From contig OX031064.1 in the NCBI GenBank assembly GCA_943736015.1, positions 43,699,361 to 43,763,360 of the forward strand: a stretch of 64,000 nucleotides of DNA, given 5' to 3'. This DNA is from Tridacna crocea (Eukaryota; Mollusca; Bivalvia; Cardiida; Cardiidae). The position numbers and the translations under genes are program-made. The notes under the pieces are model-generated. The model was not told where the DNA came from. It made no database searches and saw only the letters and a program-made list of their open reading frames with translations. Shown here piece by piece: positions 8,801-20,800 of the stretch (position 1 is the first letter of the stretch; each line of letters opens with the position of its first letter).

Positions 8801-11800
8801 AGATTGGGGTGCGAGTTCTCCAGGGTACAAGTTCTCCTGATACCCCTCACTGGATCCACTAGGTATTTCTTTGTAGTGCCATTAGGCAAGATACTTCAGA
8901 GCCTTAGCCTAGGAAAACCAAGGAAATACATGAATATGTGACTGTTGCCTCAATATGACAGAAAAAAGAAATGTTGAGAACAGTTTAAAATACCTTAAAA
9001 AACAATCATTTATGTTGTGAAGACTTATATTGATCTATACTGTTTTCAGAAATGCTTATGGTTCCTTTGATCCATGTTGCACAAAAGTCTATGTTGTTTA
9101 CCTTGATCCATTCGTTTATGCATATAGACTGTAAGGTTGTCCTACTGTCGTGATATCAAGCAGTTAAACTATTTACAGGTCTTCTATAAAGGAGACTAGA
9201 TGTATAATATTTTAATTTGTTATAATAAATCTCCTAATTATGTTGCATCTACAAAACATGATTCTACAATTCAAGCAAATATATTGACTATCATCCATAT
9301 TTTATGCTGTAGTGTGTGTGAGTGCACATGGTTATGTGTGGCTTAGTACAGTGCAGGGCTTGAATAGCAAAGGTTTCAGGTGCAAGCTTTTCTGGAAGCA
9401 CCATAGGCACAAGTAGAAACTTACGCAGATGGCAAAGATTAAAATCGGACTGCAAAAAATATGTACAGTAGTTTGATCTTTGATCTCTATTGCATGCTTG
9501 GACCAGTCTAAAATCCTGTCATTTGGTAATGAACTATGGCCAAAACTTCATTGTCATTTTACAGTACAGGTTCACATTACTTTCTGTGGACATCTTATTT
9601 CATGTTGTGACAGACATACTGTAAGCTCATAGTGATACAAGGAGAAATTATGGGGTAATTTCTTCTTTTGTGAGAGTTTTGTCACAATGCTTCCTCATAT
9701 TACCAAAGCTAAAGTGTTTACTTTCTGCTTTTTATCCCAGTTTTGCAATCATTTCTTTTTTCAAAAGTTGTATGTTGCACATTCAGCCTAGGAGGTAATG
9801 AGGATTACTTTTCTCCTGCAACAAATCTCAGAGTTTTTCCTTCAGATGAAAAACGATTTTCGTAAGATGGAGGATGAAATGGACCATCTGGCTACAAACA
9901 TGGCCAGCATCACAGAGTTTAGTGCCAACATCTCGGGTACGCTGCAGGACAGACGACAACACATCACAAAACTGGCAGGCGTCCATTCACTGCTGAAAAA
10001 GGTAATATTTTTCATGTAATCCTTTACTAAACAGGCACATATTAGGCTTTCCACTAACCATTATATATAACTAAAGAAACTATTCTTGTTTTTTTTTCAA
10101 ATACTTAGAGGTCCAGTGTGTAACATAATGTTACACAGTGGAGTTCTAAGCATTTGCAGAAAAGAAGAGTAGTCTCTTTAACTTTTGGTTAAAACATTGT
10201 TAGTAAGTGAGAATCTGCTTAAATTTGTTATTTGGGAAAGGGTTAAATTAGTCAGATACTTGGAGTTATAATTTATCTCCTAGGGCACTGCATAAGCTGC
10301 ATAAGCTCTAAGGTCCATTTTTACCCAAGTTATTTTATTGCTGCTTTAGTTCAGATTGTCTGGGAAGAAAGGGACAGTGTTGATAAAAATCTCTTGTGTA
10401 ATAAGACTGTAGATGTATTTTACATGATCAATTAATTTTCTTTGATTTTTATTTTTCAGTTACAATTTCTGTTTGAACTTCCTGCCAGACTGAAGAAATG
10501 TATTGAAATGAAAGCATACACACAGGCTGTCAGGTAAGTTTCTATGATAATTTAACTCTTTACAGCACAATCCTGACTTTAACCAAACCTGAGAAAGGAG
10601 CCTTTAGAAAACATCGTGGGAAAAGCAGAAAATGCTGGTTACCAGCATTTTCTGCTTTTCCCACAATGTTTTCTACCCCCTCCAATACCAATTTCTGACT
10701 TTCAATCAATTCTTTTTTGACATCTGCAAATGCTTTCAATTTGGACTGGTCTAGAATTTTGTTGTTTGGTAAAGAGTTAATACTTGTAATAGTTGACTTC
10801 TTTGGTAAAGTTCCATTTGGATTCATTTATAATGTCTTATTTATGTATCTGGCTTTTTTTTTCTAAGTTGAAATTTAACCTATACCAAACAATACTATGC
10901 TTAAACAACCCTGAGGAACCCTGAAGAAGCCTACTTTTCCCACAATGTTTTCTATCCTGTCAAATGCAGAAATCACCACTTAAGTCACATTTAATTTGTC
11001 GTCTGCAAGTTATCTAAATTGGGTCAAGTCTAAAATTTTATTGTTTGGTAAAATGGTAAGCTTAACTCTTTATCAAACCACAGAATTTTAGACTGATCCA
11101 AAATGAAAAAGCATTTGCAGACAACAAAATAAATGTGATTAAAGAATCGAAATTTGTTTTGGGAAGGAAAGAAAACATTGTGGGAAAGGGAGAAAATGCT
11201 GGTTACCAGCATTTTCTCCTTTTCCTACAATGCTTTTAAAAGGTTTCTGCCTCAGGGTCATCACAAGTCGACATTGTGTGGTGAAGAGTTACAACATATT
11301 ATCATTACAGATACTACTCTAAAGCTCAGCGTGTTTTACATCAATATCAACATATGCCAAGTTTTCAAGGGATCAACAAGGACTGTGATAACATTATTGC
11401 GGAACTTTGTGAAATACTGCGGGAACAATTCAGGGATAGAGAGGTAGTTTGTTCATTTAACTCTTAACCACAAAATCCCGACTTTTAACGACCCTGAGAA
11501 AGAGGCCTTTGAGAAACATTATTGGAAAAGCAGAAAATGCTGGTTACCACTTCTCCATTTCCCACAATGTTGAATGTGACTGAAAAGTTGAAATTTGCCA
11601 TAAAAAGAGTAGAAGACATTGTGGGAAAAGGAGAAAATGCTGGTTACCAGCATCTTCTCCATTTCCCACAATGTTGAATGTAGCTGAAAAGTTGAAATTT
11701 GCCACAGAAAGAGTAGAAGACATTGTGGGAAAAGGAGGAAATGCTGGTTACCAGCATTTTCTCCTTTTTCCACAATGTTTTCTACCCTTCCCGTAGCAAA

Positions 11801-14800
11801 TTTTAACTTTTCAGTCACATTAAATGCTTTCAGTTTGGGCCGGTCTAAAAATTTGTCTTTTGGTAAAGAGTTCAATTGTGGATTGATATGAGCCATTCTC
11901 TTTGAAAAGTAGGTTTAACTCTTTACACAACAACAAAACTTTAACTCGTCCAAATTGAGAGCATTGGTAGACGGCGAAATAAAAGTGACTGGTAATTGTG
12001 TATACATGTATACACAATTGTTGAAAAAAAATTATACAGATTGACCAAAAATCAAAATGTTACACAATGAAACTTTTTTTCAGTTTATGGTAAATGATCC
12101 GCTTGTCATAAGCACTTACCTCTTTGCCAATTTTGTTTTTAAATTGCCATAAATGGTAGGGGCATAAAAAAGGTTTTTATTTTACAGAAATGGGTAACTT
12201 TTTATGGCTTAAGACACAAAAAGGGGATTCAGACTTTTGCGTAAAGTGTTGTCTTGGATCAGCCTGCGCAGTCTACATAGGCTACCGGTAATCTGAAATA
12301 ACATTTTCTGTTTTCATGCAATTTTCTGTTTTGTACTAGTCCATTGTAGCAGAAAATCTAAGTAGGTTGTAAAGTGCCGGCATGGATTAGCCTGCACAGA
12401 TTGCGCATGCTGATCCAAAACGACATTTTACACAAATGTCCAAATGCTCCTTATTGTGTGTTGGAAGCTATATTTGGATTTTTGTTTTCATTACATTTTA
12501 CGTTGGAACTTTCTATAAATATGCAGAGAAATGGAAAAATTATTCTCTGTTTCTGTCTCTGTGTCTCCTGTCTGTCTTTTCCTCATCCCAGTCTCCCTCC
12601 TTCTTACTCTTTCGTTCCCCCTCCCCCCCCCCCCACACACCAATATATACTATAGCCCTTTTGTTTGTGTATTCTTGCTTGTTTCTCTCACACAGTCCAG
12701 CCCTAAACAACTAGCAGAATGTGTGGACCTGTTGTTACAACTGAATGAACCTGCTGAGCAGTTATGTGAAGAGTTCCTTTCACAGTGAGTGCTCTGATAG
12801 ATTCCCTTTTCAGCCTTTGACCCTTTACCAAACGACAAAATTTTGGACTAGTCCAAATTGAAAGCACTTGCAGATGACCCAATAAGTATTACTCAAAAAC
12901 TGAATTTTGATTTTTGAAGGGTAGAAAACATTGTGGAAAAAGGAGAAAATGCTGGTTACCAGCATTTTCTCCTTTTCCCACAATTTTTTCATAAGTTTTC
13001 GTTCTCAAGGTCGTTAAAAGTCGGTATTGTGTGGTAAAGAGTTAACTACTATTTTTTTTGACAATTGGCTTTATTTAATTTCCAATTCAGAATTTTTTTG
13101 GTTTTGGACTGTGACCATTTACCATGCATTCAAAAGTTTTAATGACCCCAAAGAAGAGGGCTTTTGAAAACATTAAGGATAAAAGAGAATATGCTCGTAA
13201 GCTACTTTAAATTTGTTGTGTGCAAATGTTCTCAATTTGATTGAGTCCAAAATTGTGTCATTTCTTATTTGACCAAATTAAAAGCATGTGCTGACAACAA
13301 TATAAATGTTGCTAAAATTGGTAATTTCTGTCTTAGATATGGGTAGAAAACACCGTGGGAAAAGGAGAAAATGCTGGTTACCAGCATTTTCTCCTTTTCC
13401 CACAATGTTTTGATAAGGATTTTATCTCAGGGTTATAAAAAAAAAACAAAAAAAAACCATGAATTGTTTGGTGAAGGGTTAACAAATTGAAAGCTTTTTG
13501 CAGATGATAGTTTGATTGCATTAGGGACATTAAAACTCTGGATTGTAAAGTAAAGGACCTGATGCTTATTTTGTCTTATAGTGACAAGTATGGTATTTCC
13601 GTTTGCTCACAAATGTAATAACTGATTGATCCATTTTGACTTAATTCAAACACGAGAAATATTATAACTTTTACCTATGAAAAAGTAATTGGAAATAGAG
13701 AATATCTACTTTTAGTAGATCTGTAAAAAGGAAATATATTCCAGCAAGAGGCAAAAGACTGGTTATTACAATTCCTTTTTCATAGTTTTCCAAAGAATGA
13801 CATATGGGACTTTAGTGAGAGCCATTTACATAAAAATGTCTATTTTTAGTGCCAGACAGAAGCTTGACCTTGACCTGTCAGAACTTGATAGACAGATAAA
13901 ACTACAACAAGGACAGAAGGTATCCAAAGAGTTTGAACGACCTGCCCAAGCTTACTTAGATACTCCAATGGTAGGTTTATTCCTATTGTTAAAGCTTTAC
14001 CAACAATCTGATCTTTTACATTGAATGAACAGCTTTGACAATATTACTAGATAATGCTTTAACTCTACCAAACGACAAATTTTTTGACAGGACCAAATTC
14101 ATAGCATCTGCCGACAACAAATTAAACCTTGGTAATATGATGATACTTGTCTTTGATAGGGTAGAACATATTGTGGGTAAGGGAGGAAATGCTGGTTACC
14201 AGCATGTTCTTCTTTTTCCACAATGTTTTCTATAGGCTTCTTTCTCATGATTGTGTGATAAAGAGTTAAAACCAGCTATGGATGCAGGGGTTGAGGGTTT
14301 CTAACCTGCTAATAATGCAGGGGTTAAGAGCCTGATCCAAGTTGGACTGGATAATACAGATAATAACTGTTGAGGGATTCATTTCTCTGTTTAGCTTTGA
14401 TAAAATTATTGTGACTGTTGATTTGGAAAAGCAGCCAGTAACTGCACTTATTCTTTAACCTAGCAACAAAATTTTTCACTTGTGCAAATTGGCAGCATAA
14501 GCTGATCAATGTTTCCCAATAATATGATTTTTCCTGATAGGGTAAAAACATTGTGGAAAAAGGAGAAAAGCTGGTAACCAGCATTTTCTTCTTTTTTCTC
14601 AGTGTTTTGTAAAGGCTTCTTTCTCAGGGTCGTTAAGAGTCAGTATTGCATGATAAAGGGTAAATATAAATTTGGTATAAGAATGAAAATAGCAAAATAG
14701 GCAAGCAAGATTTTATGTTCATTAACACATTCATGATTTCGATACCAATTTTCAGATTGCAAACACCAAGGTATATTATTCATTTTTCGCAATGGCTTTT

Positions 14801-17800
14801 TTGCTTTTATATATTAACAGAAGGGCTTTGTGTGTCAGCTTTCTGTATATAGAGCTTAACCTAAAAAGAGAAAGAAATAAGAACGATAAATGTTTTACCT
14901 TCTGCAGTTGACATCTTATAGAAAATCATCTTTAGTTCTGTCCCAGACAACAAAACTTTAGACAAGTCCTTTTTTAGCCATTTGCATATGACAGATAAAA
15001 TATGTGTTCAAATTGTGGATTTTTTTCTGTTATAGGGTAAAAAACATTGTGGGTAAAGGATAAAATACTGGTAACCTGTATTTCAACTCTATAAAATCCA
15101 CTTTCTTTAACAACCAGCTGAATCACGAGGTTGACTGGTCCTTGACATGCAGAAAATTGACTACCTAATAGCATAAAATATAAACCTATGTCAGCCTACA
15201 AAAAGTATGAACTCGTGTCAGCCAGTGCTGGCTGACATGGATTGAAAGTTTTTGCTATAAGTAAATTTTATGTATGTACAAGGACCATTTTACTGTCCAA
15301 CAGAATGACATTTAAGGATCCATAATCATGATTGTGTCGACTTACTTTTATGGAGATATATTAACCGTTTCCCACACAATCCCTGGTTTTTACGGGTCTA
15401 GAATAGAAGCCTTTTGAAAACATTATGGGAAAAGGGGAAAATGCTGGTAAACAGCATTTTCTCTCCATAATGTTTTCTACCCTTTCATATAGAAAAATCG
15501 TCTTTTTTGCAACAGTTAATTTGTCATCTGCACATGTTTTCAATTTGGTCTGGCCCAAAGATTGTCATTTGGGAAAGGGTTAAACCTTTTTGCCAGATTT
15601 AGGCTCATAATTATATATGACCTGCTACCTGTGAAAAAGGGGTCTTGGGACATTTGTGTAAAGAGTGGTCTCAGATCAGCCTGTGTGGACTGCGCAGGCT
15701 GATCTGAGACAACTCTTTCTGATTTTGTGTTATTCACTGTTTCAGGCAAGTATACTATGGACAAAATCTAATGTTGATGTAAAGTGCAGTCTCAGATTAG
15801 CCTGCGCGGACTACACAGGTTGATCTGTGACGACACTTCGTTTATTTCCAAATGCCCCTTTTCGCATGCTGCAAGCCTAATGAATTATATAACTCATTAC
15901 CAAACAACAATTTTTTAGACTGGTCCAAATCAAATGCATTTGCAGACAACAAAATAAAAGTGACTGAAAATTTGAAATTAGTTTTTGACTGAAAATTTGA
16001 AATAAGTTTTGTGAAGGGTAGAAAACATTTTGGGAAAAGGAGAAAATACTGTTCACCAGCATTTTTTCCATTTCCCACAACGTTTTCTAAAGGCTTCTTT
16101 CTCAGAGGCTTCAAAAGTAGGGATTGTGTGGTAATGGGTTAAAGCAAATAGCCATTCTATATCCAGAGAATTAATACTAATTTTGTGTTGATATTATGAT
16201 TATATATTACCATTATGTAATATTATTATATCGTATTATTATAATATTGTTATAATCATCATTATCATATTTAATCTAACCTCCATCCTTACAATATGGA
16301 TAAAGCTGTGTAATGCTTTCTCTTCTAAAGTCGAATGCATTTAGATGTAAGCTATTGACACTCTATGCTTGTAAAATCCCATTTTAGAGCTACGAAATAT
16401 TATTCATGCAGCATCACAGAATGTGCCGTCTAAGTTTGGATCTTCATCATTGATTGCCATATTGTTTCTTAATTTGGCAAAAATAACTTTGAAGGGTATT
16501 AATTTGTCTGTTTTCCTAATTACGAAAGTCCATTTAATGAATTCAGGTCTCTTAACCCATTACCACACAATCCTTACTTTTGACGCCCCTAAGAAAGAAG
16601 CCTTTTGAAAACACTGTAGGAAAAGGAGAAAATGCTGGTTACCAGCATTTTCTCCTTTTCCCACAGTGTTTTCTACCCTTCCCTGAACAATTTTCTATTT
16701 TTAAGTCACCTTTATTTTGTCATCTGCAAATGCTTTCAATTTGGACCAGTCTAAAATTTTCTTGTGTGGTAAAGAGTTAACTCTTTACCAAACAACACAA
16801 TTTTAGACTTGTCCAAATTGAAAGCTTCTGCAGACGACAAAATTAATGTGACTCAAAAATTGAAATTTAATTTGGGAATGGTAGAAAAACATTGTGGGAA
16901 AAGGAGAAAATGCTGGCTACCAGCATTTTCTCCTTTTCCCACAATGTTTTCAAAAGACATCTTCCTCAGGGTCATGAAAACCAGGGATTGTTTGGTAAAG
17001 GGTTTATGCCAACTTAATGAAAACACATTTCCACATTTACATTAATGTTTGAATCTTAGTATTTGTGTTTATAGATTATGTCTCTCAGGGCAGAGTGGTC
17101 AAGGCCTCTTATTTGTTTCTAGCAAATCCCAAGTTTGATCCTCATCAGGAGCACTGGTCATTTGGAATGTGTTTAGATAAAGCTCTGCAAAGGTCCAACT
17201 TTGCACTGATGAAATGCAGTGCAACAGAAGCTGTCTTTTTCTTGATAATTCCACAATATGAATAACCTGGATTAACTCTTTCCCAAACATCAAATTTTGG
17301 ACTTTTCCTGTTTCAGACACATTTACATATAAGAGATTCAAAATTTTGCAAATGAACTTGACCTTTCTGATAGGGTAGAAAACATTGTGGGAAAAGGAGA
17401 AAATGCTGGTTACCAGCATTTTCTCCTTTTCCCACAATGTTTTCAAAAGTATTCTTTACCAGGGTTGTGAAAACAAGGGATTGTTTGGTAAAGGGTTAAG
17501 CATATTTGGTAGTTTAGATAAATTTTGTTATTTTCCAGGATGTTTTAGAATTTGTTGACTCTGGATGTAATGGCTTCCTCAGTAACATGTGTCTGGTAAT
17601 AGCATCCTATAATGACATGTTCTTGAACAGACAGCAAGGGAGGTAAGCATTACAGCTTGATTTTACTCTTTACCATATAAGAAGAATTTAGACTTGTCCA
17701 AATTAAAGGCATCTGCAAAACATGTTTTAAATTTTGCTCCAATAATGGATTTAGTCTTTGATATAAATGTGAGAAAAGTAGAAAAATGCTGCTTACCAGC

Positions 17801-20800
17801 ATTTTCTCCTCTTTCCACAATGTTTTCAATACATTTAAAGCCTTAAGCCTTTACCAAACAACCCCTGGTTTTTTCAACCCTGAGATAGAAGCCTTTTGAA
17901 AACATTGTGGGAAACGGAGAAAATGCTGGTAACAATCATTCTCTCCTTTTCTCACAATGTTTCCTATCTTGCGGGAAACCAATTTCAGTTTTTGATTTAC
18001 ATTTATTTTGTTATCTGCAAGTGCTCTCAGTTGCATCAGTCTAAAATTTTGTCATTTGGTAAAGAGTTAAACTCCAAATTGTATGGTTAAGGGTCAAAGC
18101 TTGAATTATCCCTTTACCAAACAACAAAACTTTAGACTGGTCCGAATTGAAAGCATTTGCAGACAGCAAAATAAATGTGGCTCAAAAATTGAAATTTGTT
18201 TTTGGAAGGGTAGAAAATATTTTGGGAAAAGGTGAAAATGCTGGTTAGCATTTTCTCATTTTCTAACAATGTTTCCAGAAGGCCTCTTTCTTAGGGTCGT
18301 TAAAAGTCGAGATTGTGTGGTAAAGGGTTAAATGGTAAATTTATTATCTTATGTTACAAGCTTGCAGTAGATGATCTATGATATACTAGTGATTTTTATG
18401 GTTCTTTGATATATAGAAAATTTACAAAAGCAAAATATTTCCATTCAGGTAAGCAGTACAGAGACACATTAACTCTTTACCAAACGAAAAAAATTTGGAC
18501 TTGTCCAAATTGAAAGCATTTGCAGAAAGCAGAATAAATGAGTATCAAAATTCGAAATTTAATTTTGACAGACTGGAAAAAATTGTGGGAAAAGGAAGAA
18601 ATGCTGGTTACCAGCATTTTCTCCTTTTCCTACAATGTTTTCAAAAGTTTTCCTTCTCAGGGTTGTTAAAAGTTGGGATTGTGTGGTAAAGAATTAAACC
18701 TGTAAGGTAGTATGAAGGGCATTGTTGGGGAGGAGCAATTCTTTGTAATAAGCAGCAGCTTCCCTCGGCAATGTTTTTCAGGGCTGCCAACAGTTTTTCA
18801 CTATGTTTGGCTTATCCTCCAACAAATTTTCTTTTTTTTTCCCCTCTTTTTTTAAATTACTTTCAAAAAGCCTTTTTCAATTTAGTAAAACTATTGTAAA
18901 TGTAGAAAGTTAAAATGTTTATTTCTGCTTGCCCAATTATGCCACATTCCTTTCTTATTGTCAGTACACTTCGTCATACAGTCTGTCAGACAGTCATAGG
19001 TGTTACTATTAGCAACTGTGATTTTTTGTTTGCATGTCTGTATGTTTGATTTTATTTCAAATAACCCTTTTTCCCTTACTTTAATTCATGTGATTTACTC
19101 TGTTTTGTAATTGTATGTGAAGCAGACGATGTACATGTACAAGTCTAAATAAAATATCTGTATCTGTATCTGTATAAAATTTTTCAGATCATTAACTTGA
19201 TTTCTTCATCATTCAAATTTTCTAAAAATAAAAAAATAATTTTGTCTTGTTTGGCAACCTATAAGCTATTTCCTTAGAAATATTATTTTTTCTTCTTCCA
19301 GCTACAACATGATGATAATTACATTGTGTATTTTCATGTTTCTGTGACTACAAAACTATGTAAGTTTTTGTCAAAAAAAAAAAAATTTGTTTGTTTGTAT
19401 TTGCGAGGGCGTGTCTCAATATTATATTGTATCATTTATTTAGTGCCTCAAATGAGTACTAAAAAACAGTATTTTATCTTTATTTCCAGTGATGACATGG
19501 ATTCTATTGCATTGAAGAAACTTGTCAACTTTGTCAATACCCTTATGGAACAGTACTTCAACTTTGTACAACAGAGAGTACAACTTGAGGTAAGTTTAAC
19601 CCTTTCCCAAACAGTGACAACTTTTGATGACCCTTAGAAAGAAGCCTTTTGAAAACACTGTGGCAAAAGGAGAAAATACCAATAACCAGCATTTTCTCCT
19701 TTTCCCAAAATGTTTTTTACCCTTTCCAAATCAAATTTCAAATTTTGATCCTCATTTATTTTGTTGTCTGCAAAATGCTTTCAATTTGGACAGGGCTAAA
19801 ATTTAGTCATCTGGCAAAGGGTTAACCCCCTTATTATCATTCTCTGTGCCCCAACTCTTATGTATATCTTTCTCTCTTTCTCAGGTGCCAAGCCTGGTAG
19901 CTTAGTCAGTAGCATGTAGGACTCGAGAACAGGGGCTTGCTGGTTCAATCCCTGGCTTTGCCAATTTCTTCTCGAGGATTAATGACAGACACTGCAACTG
20001 GATTCATTCCTCTCCTACCGCTGACCCTTGTTTTGATAATGGTTTTGTGAGAAAGATGCCAGTGGCCTGGAATGAATACTGTACTGAGTACTGGTGAAAA
20101 AAACTCCAGGAAAGCATGGATAGGTGCACTGGCTGCTGTGATATAGCTGAAAAATGTGGAAAACAGTGTTAAACACCATACAATCAATCAATTAATCAAT
20201 CATTCAGTTATGGTGTTTGTGTCTCTTTCTTTTCCTTCCCCCACCCCGTCTTCCAGTTGTCTCACTGACTCTCTGCCCAGTTTCTCTCTGTACAGATACA
20301 TGGAATGAGATTCCATGAGACACCCTGTTACGGGAGACCACTCCTTCCTGCATGGCATACTCCCGATTTAAATACAATACCTGGCTACTGCGTCAGGGAG
20401 ATATCTCTTTGGCTCAGTGGTTAGGGTATTGGCTTTGCGTCCGGGAGTTCGGAGTTCGAATCCCGCTCCGATTCGTATTTCTGCCATGCATTTATTCATT
20501 TGTTTCTTTGTTACGGACTTTGTTCGTAAGATGGGGGCTCGTCCGGGATTGGCCATTGAGCCATTAATCCCATTTGTTGTCCAAAATCGGACTTCCTGCC
20601 TAACAAGGCTTTGAGTCATCAATAAATGATGACTTTAAGAGGGGGTGTGTTACGGGAGACCACTCCTTCCTGCATGGCATACTCCCGATTTAAATACAAT
20701 ACCTGGCTACTGCGTCAGGGAGATATCTCTTTGGCTCAGTGGTTAGGGTATTGGCTTTGCGTCCGGGAGTTCGGAGTTCGAATCCCGCTCCGATTCGTAT

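Larger units (their letters stand above)
6798..8844. mobile_element. Mutator-like non-autonomous element, 2.05 kb, with terminal CGTACC arrays
   Basis: Bounded by a 9-bp direct repeat CCTCACTGG at 6789-6797 and 8845-8853. The left end GTTGCTAGAGAACTCGTACC pairs with the right-end complement GGTATCAGGAGAACTTGTAC. Both ends run into clusters of GGAGAACTCGTACCCT in both orientations (6803-6920 and 8735-8840). A 9-bp duplication plus inverted ends suggests Mutator superfamily. No transposase frame. It contains degraded TTAA-hairpin MITE pieces (about 7360-7440 and 7540-7660) and the source of the 52-bp filler (7688-7739). It lies in VPS51 intron 2 within a possible tRNA-related repeat (flank ATGGCTCAGTAGTAAAGTG). 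Confidence 0.75.

Noticed and set aside
6803-8840. CRISPR-like array of GTACGAGTTCTC repeats
   Set aside because: Repeats are too short, in both orientations and without uniform spacers, and the DNA is eukaryotic; they are transposon-end arrays.
10600-10690. MITE hairpins as microRNA genes
   Set aside because: The stems are perfect and essentially loop-free, unlike animal pre-miRNAs, and there is no sequence evidence for processing; small-RNA data would be needed.
20403-20475. A tRNA gene
   Set aside because: A and B boxes are good but the acceptor stem does not pair and no anticodon arm fits; the segment lies inside an LTR and is present twice.
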